A DNA stretch of 64,000 bases from Ancistrus triradiatus (lineage: Eukaryota; Chordata; Actinopteri; Siluriformes; Loricariidae), in NCBI GenBank assembly GCA_025084515.1, contig JAJAGP010001493.1, positions 1 through 64,000 of the forward strand, in the 5' to 3' direction. Below the pieces are notes generated by a model. The model saw only the letters and a list, made by a program, of their open reading frames with translations, did not search any database and was not told where the DNA came from. Position 1 is the first letter of the stretch, and every line of letters starts with the position of its first letter. Both the position numbers and the translations under genes were made by a program. This document shows positions 34,863 to 46,236 of the stretch, piece after piece.

Positions 34863-35779
34863 ACTTTGTCAGCCATGTCCCAGGTCAGGGTTAAGTTACA
34901 GTACCCTCTGTTCATCCATGCATGTGGTCTGCCTCACAAGGGGCTTCCACTTTCTGAGTTTCAGAGTTCCTTTAGGTCCAGGAGGCTGGGTCGGTGGTGG
35001 CACAGAAAGACAGTTATTTCCTTCGTAGATATAATAATGTACTAAATAATAATGTTAAAAAGAAGCAATCTGTAGAATGAAATTGGTTAAACTGAGAAGT
35101 TTTGTACCTGGATAGTTATTTAAAAATGCGATCTGCTTTTTCCTCCAAACGGGGTGAATGTCAAATTTAGACAATTACTTTTGATACTGTTTGACTGAGG
35201 ACACATCAGTTAGTGATTCCATTTAGACAGAAACCAGTAATTTTGTATTTCTGTATTTGGTCAAATTCAATATTATATTCAACGATCCCTTTAAAGAAGC
35301 CATTTTAAAATAAAATGTAGATGCAATCATGATTAATTTACATTACACATGTGTTGTTTCATTCTACAATACTATTGATCACCAATATTCTGTAGTGTTT
35401 CAGATAAATGGTCATCACCACACACAGTTTAATGTGGGGGAAACCCCTGGACACGATACACATAGACCCAGTCCCCTCTGAGAAGTGCTTTGATTTGAGT
35501 GCATCTGGTGACATGTAAGCATTATTTTACCTGCTGGATAGTATCTTAAATGTACCAGGAACCCCAATTTCCAAAAAATACCATCTGGAGTCAACCCTAC
35601 AATCATGTGTCAGCAAATCTAAAACTGGACGTATTGATTTCAACCAACCTCTGAAAGGTGACCATCTCGAACTGAACACGAGTATCACCCAGAGCATTGC
35701 TCAAACTACGCTGAAACCCCACCTTGCCAAAAGTGAGATACAAACAAGGGTGGTTCTGAATTAATCATAGAGTCAATTA

Positions 35780-35900
35780 ACTTTAGACTTTACTCTGAAT
35801 GTGTTATTGGTGATCAGTTTTACCTATATTTTTAATTGTGGATATATTGGAAGTGAAGATTACCTTAAAACATTACAATACAAAGCTCACATAGTTCAAC
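35780..35900. repeat. Intergenic duplicate, pairs with 36548-36672
   Basis: Shared words in order: GACTTTACTCTGAATGTGTT, TTTTTAATTGTGGA, then ACCTTAAAACAT and TACAAAGCTCA. Diverged, non-coding. Confidence 0.55.
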
Positions 35901-36547
35901 GCCATTTTCTGTGTCGATTCATATCCCAGCTCTGGCGTTGGGAGGTTCTATTGTACTAGGCAAGTAATTCCTGGTGGTTTTGCTGGCATCATTAAGTCCA
36001 ATGTTCAGTTGGCTGGCTTCTGGAGTATAGCAGTTGACCCTGGGTGGTATTTCTCAGAAGAGGATGTTTCTGGTAGCTTTTAGTCCAGGTATAGGTTCGT
36101 CCAGATATATTTCCATTAGGGAATCAGTGCTTGAATGCTACTAGATGCACTGCAATTTCAGACCTTCTTAAGATGGGGGCTGAGTCTGCATGTGTAACAT
36201 GACGCAAATTAGATGTGCTCCCACACTGCACACCTGGAGTCACAATACAATAATATGCATCGACTTCTACATGCTTGTGTTATGAAACTCATGAATTGTC
36301 ACAAATATTTAGGCAATGGAATTAAATCTGCTAATGTTCTCCATGGATATATATTGTTAAAAGAATGGTTCAAACAAAGTGTTATACTGCATGTGGCAGA
36401 AACTTTGCTTAGCTAGTTAGTCCTTCATCACCATGCTTTGTAAAACAAACCTGCTTTACACATTTTAACTGGAAATACAGATTGAACTTGCATTCCGTTA
36501 CACTTACAATTAATGCATACAGAGATTTTTTATCTCTGAGACTTGTG

Positions 36548-36945
36548 ACTTTACTCTGAATGTGTTTGTGAAATTGGAACATTTGATATTTGGCATTAGT
36601 GATACATTTTTAATTGTGGACACATTTGAAATGAAACTGACCTTAAAACATCATAATACTGTACAAAGCTCAAATAGACCTTTTAGACCTGTATTTTGGA
36701 TTTTCCACAAGGAATATTTATACCGGTTTTCACTTAACCACATGACTGTGACTTAAGAGGAAAAGCACCACAAAAGTATTTAACATTTCAACAGAGCTAG
36801 ACTGGTTTCACTTTATACTTGACAGACAAGATGTTAAGCAATGTCCAACAGAAATTCCAAATGGTACATGGAAATGATTGAATATAAATGACTGAATCTT
36901 TAGAATTTACATTTCAACAATCCCGTACCAGTAAATTATCTTTCT
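36548..36945. repeat. Intergenic duplicates of 35780 and 33285 blocks
   Basis: 36548-36672 pairs with 35780-35900, and 36690-36945 pairs with 33285-33555. The two unit types are adjacent here but 2.2 kb apart in the other copies. Confidence 0.6.
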
Positions 36946-37169
36946 CACCACGTTTGAGGAAAATTTTAAAGTATAATATCTATTTTCAGGTTAATTCATT
37001 TAAAACTCAAATAGACTGAAAGTTCTCTTGAGAACATTAAGGGTACATAAACTACAACAACACAAACCCTTTCCAGTTTTGTTCTGCCCTGTTCATACCT
37101 AATAAAAGAGGAAACAGGCTTGTTTGACACAAATAAATTTTATTTGCAAATGATGCATTTCATCGTTTG

Positions 37170-37400
37170 TTTTAGCTGATCAACAGGTCACAGTTTGTGA
37201 AGCTCCAGAACGGAGTCTCGGGGGTGGTGGTGAGTAGCAATGGGGTACCCTAAAAACCGTTCCTGTCTCAGATTCTGTTCAGTCTCTATATATCAAACTT
37301 CCAGAATAACACCAACTCACACCACCTTCAGAAGTCAGGATGTTGTTGTAGGATTTTGCCTTATCTGATGAAATCCAACTGTTAAACATCAGCAAACCAC
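37170..37400 (+). pseudogene. Non-LTR reverse transcriptase scrap
   Basis: The plus strand decodes to KLQNGVSGVVVSSNGVP and, after a break, ILFSLYISNFQNNTNS, resembling the GxPQGTVLSPFLFTLYTSDF region of fish LINE reverse transcriptases. The catalytic aspartate pair that should follow is lost. About 200 bases. Confidence 0.55.
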
Positions 37401-37695
37401 GCACGTGCACGCACACAGTATTAGAAATAATCCATTGAAATAATGACTATTGGAGTTAATTATGCTACACATACCCCTACCCCTAACTCTATTGTTAACC
37501 TGAGTAACCTAAGGAAAATTTCACATTTCACATTTTTGGTTTTTCAAAATAAAGGTTAAGTTTCTGTAAAAAGCAGTTTTCCTCACAGGAAGCAGCAAAC
37601 TGTCCTCACAATGTAGTCACATCTTTATATCCTTGTGGGGACATTTGATCCCTGTAAATTAACACTGTAATACAGACATAGTCCCTCTCTCTCTG

Positions 37696-37696
<1 letters not shown>

Positions 37697-37731
<35 letters not shown>
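37697..37731. repeat. (CA)n microsatellite
   Basis: About 17 CA units preceded by a CT-rich stretch. Confidence 0.95.
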
Positions 37732-37777
37732 CTCGAGATGCCAACTGACCTAACATGTCTTCAGAATATTGGAGGAA

Positions 37778-37890
37778 ACCCACAGACACAGGTGAAATAT
37801 TCAAAAACCACACAAGCTGTGGCTAGGCCTGGAGCTGAACCATGGTCTCTGTAGCTGTAAGGCATTAACCACTGTGCCACCATGTCCACT
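37778..37890 (-). repeat. SINE-like fragment, minus
   Basis: The minus-strand head GACATGGTGGCACAGTGGTTAATGCC with GGTTCAGCTCC is tRNA-like, GGGCGGCA family, truncated. Confidence 0.5.
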
Positions 37891-38184
37891 GGTTTACAAA
37901 GGCACAAAAGGTACTCTCTTGCTTTTTGTGTGTTAAAAATACAACTGCAGGAAACTGGCACTTAGTGGTTCAGTAAACTGCAAGAAGTACTAGAACAAGC
38001 ATAAGGTTTTTACTGCAATGTATTATATGCAATAGAAAGAAGTGGCTGAAAGTAGGAAGTTCATTTGGTTTATTTAACAGCGCTTTCAGCACCAGCGGCT
38101 ATTTACAACAGACAAGGTTATATCGGTAAACAAGATTACTCTGAAACTTCTTCTATATTTCTTTAGCCATACATATGCTACAGA

Positions 38185-38355
38185 TACAGATGGGACCAAT
38201 TTAGCATAATCAGTTAACCTAGTGCATGCCTTTGGACTGTGGGAGGAAACCAGAACACCTGGAGTAGGCACAGACATGGGGAGAACATGCCAACCCCACA
38301 CAGGTGTAATCTGAGGTCGGGATCAAACAGGGAACAATTACGCTGTGTCACTGTG
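38185..38355 (-). repeat. SINE-like fragment, minus
   Basis: CTTTGGACTGTGGGAGGAAA, GGGGAGAACATGCCAACCCC and a head at CACTGTGCTAGCC match the minus-strand body of the GGGCGGCA family. Confidence 0.5.
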
Positions 38356-38385
38356 CTAGCCAAAAAGAAGGAAGTTTACATCATG

Positions 38386-38575
38386 TTTACATTTACAGTA
38401 TTTAGCAGACGCCCTTATGCAGAGCGATTTACAATTGCTACAGCCTTACAATCCAAGCATATGTGGGTTAAGGGTCTTGCTCAAGGACCCAACAGTGGCA
38501 GCTTGGCAGATGTCGGATTTGAACCTTGGAACTTCTGGTCCATAGTCCAGTACCTTAACCGCTAGGCTACCACAG
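38386..38575 (-). repeat. tRNA-headed SINE downstream of DUSP18
   Basis: The minus strand shows TGTGGTAGCCTAGCGGTTAAG, GGTTCAAATCC and the GGGCGTCTGCTAAATAC core with a TGTAAATG tail. It ends about 145 bases past the DUSP18-like stop. Confidence 0.8.
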
Positions 38576-38608
38576 GCAACAAGTATGGAAAATCGATTAA
38601 TTGTATTA

Positions 38609-38614
38609 TTTATT
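38609..38614 (-). promoter_or_regulatory. Candidate poly(A) signal for dusp18-like gene
   Basis: AATAAA on the minus strand about 105 bases after the stop codon. This would give a very short 3' UTR. Confidence 0.5.
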
Positions 38615-38719
38615 TTCATATTCGCTAAAAAAATATACTTTTTTATAACAGTGCAAATATTAGTACAGAACAAATCACAGACTGCTCAATCATTCTCCAA
38701 GCGTCTAATAAAGACAATA

Positions 38720-39256
38720 TCAAAAAGGTATCAGCCCATGAGTCTCCTTCTCGTACAAGTCTGGAATCGGTCCCAGGGCTGACATCACCATGGTAACAGA
38801 GGTCGTGCCGCGTACCTTCCGCTCGTACTCGATCAGCTGTTCCCAGAATCCACTGTTGGGTCTTATGATGGGTCTGTGCGCCTTCAGCAGCAGGTACGCG
38901 TCCCGCAGCGACAACTCAACATACTTCACAAGGTAGGCGAGACACAGCGCCGCGGACCGGCTCACCCCGGCGTTGCAGTGCACTAACACTCTCCCGCCCT
39001 CGGCTCGAACCTGGTCAATTTTGTTCGAAACAGCGTCGAAATGTTCGTAGAGCTTGGCTTCAGGAAAGTCAGCGACCGGCACGTGAACGTATTCAGCCGA
39101 GGGAATGCACGCGGTGTCGCTCTCCGGTGTGGCGTTAATAATGCAGCTAATGCCGAAGCGAGATAAAGCGGAGTGATCGTTAGCTGCCTTTCTGCTGCTG
39201 ATGTAGAGACAGTCAGTGATCTGACAGAGTCCAGCCAGTCGCAGAGAAGCCGACAT
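38720..39256 (-). CDS. dusp18: DUSP18-like dual-specificity phosphatase, intact single exon
   Basis: An atypical dual-specificity phosphatase that removes phosphate from Tyr and Ser/Thr. Human DUSP18 is reported in cytosol and at mitochondria. The frame is 178 residues without introns, close to human DUSP18 (188). GLCQITDCLYIS begins the domain. Asp63 in VPVADFPEAKLYEHFD fits the general acid. The signature VHCNAGVSRSAALCLAYLV holds catalytic Cys94 and Arg100. RPIIRPNSGFWEQLIEYE follows, and the tail GPIPDLYEKETHGLIPF is specific to the DUSP14/18/21 group. I chose DUSP18 over DUSP14 from the AALCLAYL and RPNSGFWEQLI wording. The 5' half is GC- and CpG-rich, suggesting a CpG-island promoter. 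Confidence 0.92.
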   Translation of the reverse strand: MSASLRLAGLCQITDCLYISSRKAANDHSALSRFGISCIINATPESDTACIPSAEYVHVPVADFPEAKLYEHFDAVSNKIDQVRAEGGRVLVHCNAGVSRSAALCLAYLVKYVELSLRDAYLLLKAHRPIIRPNSGFWEQLIEYERKVRGTTSVTMVMSALGPIPDLYEKETHGLIPF

Positions 39257-39260
39257 GAAG
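38810..39260. promoter_or_regulatory. GC/CpG-rich stretch over DUSP18 5' half
   Basis: CG dinucleotides are frequent here (GCGCCGCGGACCGG and others), in strong contrast with the AT-rich surroundings. It fits an unmethylated island at the gene start but may partly reflect codon use. Confidence 0.45.
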
Positions 39261-39497
39261 GTGAATTAATATGTACTGACACGATAAGTCCTCAACGAAG
39301 AACAAACGAGCAGGTCAGTCCCATGACTACAGCCTGGATTGTTTGTGATGGCATGATCCAGCCAGGTAATGACGCTTACTCTTGATTTAACAAGTTTAAA
39401 TCAATATGTGGTTAATAAGTCATGTAAACGTTTGCTTATACAGATTACAGTTTTACTACGATCACAAATAAACTTCTCCCTTCACGTGTGTGTGAGT

Positions 39498-40243
39498 TAG
39501 AGTTGTTTCGGTCGCGACCGATCCGGCTCTAAGAGCCGGCTCTTTGAAATGAACAACGGGAGCCGGTTCCTGATTGTGAGCCGATTTATATATTTTTTAA
39601 TTTATTGTGCATTCCGACTGCTTATTGCACTTCTGGTTAGATGCTAAACTACATTTAGTTGCGTTGTACTTGTACATGTGTAATGACAATAAAGTTGAAT
39701 CTAATGTAATATATATATAATCCCCTCAGAGAGAATCTTTTCTAAAACAGGTCAGATCATAACAGAGAAGCAGGATCAACCCCTCAAAGATGAGATCCTT
39801 GTTTTTTTTTAAATCTTCATTACAAACTGTAACCTGGATGCTGCTTTTTCTTTTTTTCACATTTTTATTTATATTTTGTTGAGTGATGTTTTGTTGATGA
39901 TGTCTTGTTTCCCTATATATAGTTGCAAATTTACAAATAATACACATAATCAGAGACCTGAGACCAGATTGGACCTGTAATTGAGATGGGTCTTCGTTTT
40001 TGTATTTTATAATTTATTTTACTGTGTTCCGTTGTGAGTATAAAAATAAAAACCATATTAACAATAACAAACATTGGATCTTATGTGTTTTTACATTAGT
40101 AATTCATTTTACACATAATTTGGTAATAAATTAAGCTACAAAAAAATCTAAAGAACCACTTGGGAGCCGAAAGAGCCGGCTCTTTTTAGTGAGCCGAGCC
40201 AAAATAGCCGGCTCTCTGAAAAGAGCCGGAATTCCCATCACTA
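39498..40243. mobile_element. Non-autonomous hAT-like element
   Basis: Ends TAGAGTTG and, inverted, TAGTGATGGGAATTCC. Both subterminal regions carry arrays of AGAGCCGGCTCTTT palindromes (39525-39545, 40165-40225), a hallmark of a fish hAT group. The flanks GTGTGAGT and GTGTGTGT look like an 8-base target duplication with one mismatch. The interior of about 600 bases is AT-rich with no transposase frame. Confidence 0.75.
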
Positions 40244-40796
40244 GTGTGTGTGAAGCACGCAGACATTTCAGCGATTTCCTGATTTACGTTAGCTCAGAAG
40301 GGTCAAATCGCGTTATCGTTTTAACTCCGCGCTCCACGCTCGCCTGAGCATCTGTGACAGTGACTGTCATGTAATAAAAGTTCTTCTATAGAAGACGTTC
40401 TTCTTTGCCATTCTGTTCCTCTGATTGTGTTTTGGTGCTTAATAAAACTCCTTGAACAGCTCACCTGTGCTTGCCTCCATTTTCTGCCATTTCTTGACTG
40501 CATGCTTAATTAATTGAGACTAAACACACTTTACTCTTTACCCTGTACTATGTGAGAGAGAACCCACATGCACACACGGTTCCTAGTGTTCTGTGACTTA
40601 ACATGGCTCTGACTACTGCTCCATTTACTTTCACACTCACCATCAACTCTGAATATATATTAAAACAACTGCATCATGTTTCCTTTGTTACTGCCGATAG
40701 AAACTAAATCATCGTCTAAAATTCTGCTGTGCTCCTGAGAAATTTTAATCAGAAATCAGCCTTTCCACTGACATTAATTGGACTTTACACATCTGG
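40244..40796. other. Intergenic, no feature recognised
   Basis: Ordinary AT-rich sequence. Short frames show no family resemblance. Confidence 0.4.
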
Positions 40797-40878
40797 TCAA
40801 GTCAGATTTATTTATATAGCGCTTTTTACAATGGAGCATTGTGTCAAAGCAGCTTTACAATTTTAGATTATCTGTAAT
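40797..40878 (-). mobile_element. L2-clade LINE tail, short
   Basis: GTCAAGTCAGATTTATTTAT, then AGCGCTTTTTACAATGGAGC and CAAAGCAGCTTTACAA: only the last ~80 bases of the LINE 3' end, inverted. Confidence 0.7.
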
Positions 40879-41810
40879 ATCTAGGGTCAATCTCAAAAAC
40901 ACATGTTGGTAGCATGTTTGTGAACTGGCAGGCAGCATACCAATCAGTAAAACAAAGCAATGATCGCTATGCCATTCTCTGCAAGTTTCGTTCACAACAG
41001 TAACCTGATACAAAGTCTGAGGTAAGGCAATTATTTGAAACATGTTAAGCAGCACGGTGGCTCGGTGGGTAGCATCGCCGCCTCACAGCAAGAAGTTCCT
41101 GGGTTCAATCCCAGGGTGGAGCGGCCTGGGTCCTTTCTGTGTGGAGTCTGCATGTCCTCCCCGTATCTGCGTGGGTTTACTCCGGGTACACCGGTTTCCT
41201 CCCACAGTCCAAAGACATGCATGTTAGGTTAATTGACTACACTAAATTGGCATTGACTTGAGTGTATGAGTGACTTGTCTTGAGATAACCTTGTGTATGG
41301 ATGTAACCTTGTGTGTGTCGCTGAACATGCTGATAGCGATGTTAAATAAATGTAAAACATAAACAAATAGCTGCCAAAAGTTAAGTGTGATGTGGCTAAA
41401 ACCGTTGTTTGAGCTTCACTGTAGTGACTGCCCAGCTAATAAAATCTAGTTGCAAACATACCTGGGACCACATTTTCAGTGTCTGCAATATCATGTGAAT
41501 GTAATTTAGGACATTCACAGTACAACATTCACAGTTCACATTCAAAATATTTGAGGGGTGTGTCACAAAAGCCCTGTAAGGATCCCTCTTGTAGGCTACT
41601 GCAGTGATCGAGGCACTGCCAGAGTGTGCTTGAGAGACTGGAGGCTACAAAAGGTATTTTTTAGAGTTCTTTGCCTGAGGAAATCTGAGGCGTCTACATC
41701 TGTCAGCAGGTGCCAACATGCATAATATGTGAGGTCTGCAACTGACAAGAGCTTATTTGACCTTTTAAGTGGGGAGTCACAGCTAATTTTGCAAACTATT
41801 AAGAGCACAA
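40879..41810. repeat. Segmental duplicate, copy 1 (with SINE inserted)
   Basis: Sub-block X (40879-41049) pairs with 42581-42757 and sub-block Y (41363-41810) pairs with 43942-44403, by eye around 90% alike. A SINE at 41049-41362 separates X from Y here. Y contains a minus-strand frame that stays open in both copies. Confidence 0.8.
41049..41360 (+). repeat. tRNA-headed SINE, best preserved GGGCGGCA member
   Basis: GCAGCACGGTGGCTCGGTGG (A box), GGTTCAATCCC (B box), then GTGGAGTCTGCATGTCCTCC, GTGGGTTTACTCCGGGT, CACAGTCCAAAGACATGCA and GGTTAATTGAC, ending in GTTAAATAAATGTAAAAC. About 310 bases. Confidence 0.75.
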
Positions 41811-42057
41811 TTTTTTATGGCAGTGCACAGCAAAACTGAATGGAAGCCTGGGCATGCTAACACTAGCCAAAACCTCAAGGGCTGCAGGATGAGCTTAGTA
41901 ATCCGGCACATCAGACTGTAACTGAAGGCTGGTCAAACAAATCAAATAGAGACATTGGAAAGCTGAATTATCTTTCCTTATGGGCAAAGTTGGAGAGCTT
42001 GTGCCACTTTAATATCCATGGCCGTCACAATGACCAGGACAGTGCAATGGTGCAGAT

Positions 42058-42558
42058 GAAGATAGGGCAGGTGTAACGCTCGGTACCCAGGTCCTGGAGA
42101 AGGTACTCTGGCCACCGAAGCTCCTTGTGGATCTGCTGCTCCATCATCTCAATCAGCGTCTCCAGGGGGAGTGCTCAGCATCCCACTTGTGACACCAATG
42201 TAGTGTCAGCGAGACTGAAGAAGCAGCATTCAAGGCTGGACATAGTCCCACCTCAAGATATAGTCAGCCAGTTCATGATAGGTATACAGCAGTTTTACAG
42301 CACTTATATAAATGAACACATAAACACACAAGACAAGCATTATGAGCTTTTCTAAGACAACACAAACATACAACAATGCACACAAACACACATATACCCC
42401 AAAATAAAGAGACCATCGAGCCGCCCATTTGCATGATGGGCCTGGGAACGCCCACTGGGGAGTCAACGGTACTACAATACATTGATACAATAAAATACAT
42501 TAGTGATAACTGTATTGTCCTGCTTGTAGCAAAGAACAAGTACAGAGACAAACATACA
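42058..42558 (-). mobile_element. LTR retrotransposon remnant: LTR, primer site, gag start
   Basis: The minus strand reads an LTR (42558-42199, ends TGTATGT...CACTACA), then a primer-binding-site-like TGGTGTCACAAGTGGGAT at 42197-42180. A short frame follows with EMMEQQIHKELRWPEYLLQD, in the position of a gag start. The downstream part is missing. The LTR length is inferred from TGTA/TACA ends, since the second LTR is not in view. Confidence 0.55.
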
Positions 42559-42580
42559 GTATATCAACTGAGGGCCAAAA

Positions 42581-42757
42581 TATCTAGGGCCAATCTGAAA
42601 CCCCCAAAACACATGTTGGTAACATGTTTGTGAACTGGCAGGCAGCATACCAATCAGTAAAACAAAGCAATGATCGCTATGCCATTATCTGCAAGAAACG
42701 TTCACAGTAACCTGATGCAAAGTCTGAGATAAGGCAATTATTTGAAACATGTTAAGT
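42581..42757. repeat. Segmental duplicate, copy 2 sub-block X
   Basis: It matches 40879-41049: CACATGTTGGTAACATGTTT, GTGAACTGGCAGGCAGCATA and AATGATCGCTATGCCATT. It abuts the LTR remnant on the left. Confidence 0.8.
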
Positions 42758-43005
42758 ATGTTTACTCAGGCCATGATGAAGGCTAGGCTATTTCTTTCAT
42801 ATTAGTAGGTGAGCTAAGGTTTTACACAAGACCATTGAATAAAAAACAGCTTAGTGTATGTAGGTGATGGTATCAGTAATACTAAGCCTATAAAACATTT
42901 CACAGTCTAATGTGAAAATGAACATATGTGAACAATGATGTTAGCATGTAATGCTGTTACTCTCAAGCATGCTTCCTTATTTTTAGAGCTAAATAAATAT
43001 ACAAA

Positions 43006-43634
43006 TACATTGGGGCAAAAAAGTATTTAGTCAGCCACTGATTGTGCAAGTTCTCCTACTTAGAAAGATGAGAGAGGTCTGTAATTTTCATCATAAGTAC
43101 ACTTCAACTATGAGAGACAAAACGAGGAAAAAAATCCAGGAAATCACATTGTAGGATGTTTAAATAATTTAGTTGTAAATTATGGTGGAAAATAAGTATT
43201 TGGTCAATAACAAAAGTTCAACTCAATACTTTGTAACATAACCTTTGTTGGCAATGACAGAGGTCAAACGTTTCCTGTAAATCTAACCAGGTTGGCACAC
43301 ACTGTAGCTGGTATTTTGGCCCATTCCTCCATGCAGATCTTCTCTAGAGCAGTGATGTTTTGGGGATGTTGCTGCAACACGGACTTTCAACTCCCTCCAC
43401 AAATGTTCTATGGGGTTCAGGTCTGGAGACTGGCTAGGCCACTCCAGGACCTTGAAATGCTTTTTACGGAGCCACTCCTTTGTTGCCCAAGCAGTGTGTT
43501 TGGGATCATTGTCATGCTGGAAGACCCAGCCACGTTCCATCTTCAATGCTCTCACTGATGGAAGGAGGTTTTGGCTTAAAATCTCACGATACATGCCCAA
43601 TCAGTGGCTGACTAAATACTTTTTTGCCCCACTA
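43006..43634 (-). mobile_element. Tc1/mariner family B, deleted, keeps transposase C-terminus
   Basis: Termini TACATTGGGGCAAAAAAGTA and TTTTTTGCCCCACTA. The minus strand 43600-43283 keeps an open 105-codon C-terminal part: FQHDNDPKHTA with the second catalytic Asp and QSPDLNPIEHLWRELK with the final Glu. The whole N-terminal half is deleted, so no activity is expected. Confidence 0.9.
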
Positions 43635-43941
43635 TATATACAACTAACCTGTGGTGCTTTTGTGGAGTGGGGGTGGGTTCTGGTGTGGGAAGATCAAACA
43701 ATCCTGTACAGATCGTGTAACTGACAAATAAAACACAAGTAGAATTCTGTTCCTTATCAATAGTGACAGGTCTGTAATATTTATATGTGAAATTTTGACT
43801 AAACCTAAACCCCTTACTGTAGACCGGTCAACAGTATTGACAAAACCTAAACCTCAGTGCATCTATCAAAACATTCCAAAGACCAAATATACCAAAGTGC
43901 TCACATACATCATGGCTTTCTCATTGGTTAATTGCACCTTT

Positions 43942-44403
43942 ACAAATAGCTGCCAATAGTTAAGTGTGATATAGTTAAAACCATTGCTTGAGCTTCACTG
44001 TAGTGACTGCCCAGCTAATAAAATCTAGTTGCAAACATACCTGGGACCACATTTTCAGGGTCCCCAATATCATGTGAATGTAATTTAGGACATTCACAGT
44101 ACAACATTCACAGTTCACATTCAAAATGTTTGAGGGGCGTGTCATAAAAGACCTGTAAGAATCCATCTTGTATTCCACAGTGATTGAGGCACTGTCAGAG
44201 TGTGCTTGAGAGACTGGAGGCTGCATAAGGTATTTTTTAGAGTTCTTTGCCTGAGGAAATCTGAGGCGTCTACATCTGTCAGCAAGTGCCAACATGCATA
44301 ATATGTGAGGTCTGCAACTGACAAGAGCTTATTTGACCTTCTACAGTGGGGAGTCACAGCTAATTTTGTGCTTTCAATGTACTTCAGAATATTAAGAGCA
44401 CAA
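43942..44403. repeat. Segmental duplicate, copy 2 sub-block Y
   Basis: It matches 41363-41810 in order: AAATAGCTGCCAATAGTTAA, TGACTGCCCAGCTAATAAAA, CATACCTGGGACCACATTTT, and the paired minus-strand frame at 44357-44142. Confidence 0.8.
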
Positions 44404-44416
44404 TATTACAGTATTA

Positions 44417-44487
44417 CATATTAGAGAGTGGCAAAAGTATGTGAACCTTTGTCTGGTGTGACCCCCCTGTGCAGCAATAACTGCAAC
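44417..44487 (-). mobile_element. Tc1/mariner family A scrap
   Basis: GAGTGGCAAAAGTATGTGAA and GTGTGACCCCCCTGTGCAGC, ending where L2 sequence begins. Confidence 0.7.
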
Positions 44488-46236
44488 TCTTACTTAACTC
44501 AGATAAAACTGAGGTTCTATAAGTGGGACCCAAGGCTGTGAGAGACAGGTTGGCTACATCTATCCTAAATCTAGATGGCTTTCCAGTACTGCCCAGTCCA
44601 TTTGTAAAAAACTTAGGTGTCATATTTGATTCAGATCTCTCCTTTGATGCGCACATTAGCAACATCACTCGAATTGCTTTCTTTCAATTACGTAATATCG
44701 CTAAACTTAGAAATATTCTCTCTTTTAGTGATGCGGAGAAACTGGTCCATGCATTTATAACCTCAAGGTTGGATTACTGTAACGCTTTACTTACTGAATG
44801 CTTTAGTAAATCTATAAATAAACTTCAATTAGTTCAGAATGTAGCGGCTCAAGTGCTAACTCGAACTAAAAAAATTTGATCATATCAGTCCTGTTCTATC
44901 ATCATTGCACTGGTTACCAGTTAAATTCCGCACTGACTACAAAATACTTCTTATAACTAATAAAGCTCTACATGGCCTGGTCCCACATTATCTGAGTGAA
45001 CTCTTAGATTCTTACAATCCAACTCGTCTACTTCGTTCGCAGGGTACAGGACTTCTTTTAGTTCCTAGAATTAAAAAAGTCACAGCAGGGGGAAAGGCTT
45101 TTTCATACATGGCCCCCCAACTATGGAATAAACTTCCCCCTTTAGCTTGAGACTCAGACACTCTTTTTAAATTTTTAAGTATAGGCTAAAGACATAATTA
45201 TTTACGCAAGTTTTTTACTAGATAAAGATGCATGGATTGGGTTGCTGGGGCCGGAGTCTGGAGTCATGTCTGGCATGCCTGCCTTGTCATGCCTTGTCTT
45301 TTACCCAGGAGTGTTTGGTGGGTGGTTTGGCTGGGTTGGGCTTTGGTCCTTCTTGACTTGTGCATCCTTGCCTTAGACTAAGGGCAGAGCTGGGGGTTCA
45401 TAGTCAAAGAGTCTTATGGTGATCAGAGACTCCCGTGGGGTTGCTGATGTCTCGTGATCCCTCTTAGCTGTATTACCTTCTGATTCTCCTCTTTCTAGCT
45501 ATGCTGCTATAGCTAATGCTGCCGTCTCATGCTACACATAGCAATGTAACATTGGATCTAGAATCCCACACTAAATTAGTAGCGGAACCCAAGATGCGGA
45601 CCAACAGACAGGCAACAGACAACGACGTAATACAAAAGGTGTTTATTAAACAAGCATCAGTGATTGTTAATAGACAATGTGCTCTTAATCAATAACTAAT
45701 TGCATTTCTTGTTTTCTGTCCGAGCTATGTTCTGGTACCAGTTCCTGGCCCACACATGATGTTCATCCACTTCAGCTCCAGCCCCACCACACTCGAGCCA
45801 CACCAGAGGGCATTAACTCTCTCTCTCCTTCGGTTGGCTGGGGACGAAGTGCCACCATGGACTTTCCTGCTTAGACTCAGGATCCTGGAGAGACTCTGTG
45901 TATCGGACTACATAATGCTAATGTGCATATTTTGCATTTTATTTGAACTATCACTCCAAGACTTATTAGTTTAGAAAAATTAGTTTAATTCTTAGATTTA
46001 TCATCTTATATATCATCTATTATCATCTAGGAGGTTGGGTCCCATTTTGAGACTTGGTTAACCAAGGTTTCTTCCTCATAACGCTTATGAGTTTTTCCTT
46101 GCCACTGTCGCCCTAAGTGTGTTCAATTTGGGATTGGACGTAGATATTAGGAGATCATCTAAAATTGTAAAGTTGCTTTGAGACAATGCTCCATTGTAAA
46201 AAGCGCCAGATAAATAAATCTGACTTGACTTGACAT
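44488..46236 (+). pseudogene. L2-clade LINE, 5'-truncated, frameshifted
   Basis: The C-terminal part of a non-LTR reverse transcriptase ORF2. 44523-44879 gives PFVKNLGVIFDSDLSFDAHI, then LVHAFITSRLDYCNALL and LQLVQNVAAQVLTRTKK. After a one-base shift 44905-45150 gives MHWLPVKFRTDYKILLITNK and APQLWNKLPPLA. The catalytic palm is upstream of the truncation and absent. The 3' tail (45.2-46.24 kb) ends AAGCGCCAGATAAATAAATC followed by TGACTTGACT repeats. Tail-only copies occur at 27801, 34420, 40797 and 54552. Confidence 0.85.

Noticed and set aside
34376..34915. A 179-codon minus-strand open frame
   Set aside because: It is the reverse of an L2 LINE 3' tail (same text at 46.1-46.24 kb and 54.55 kb); no protein family resemblance.
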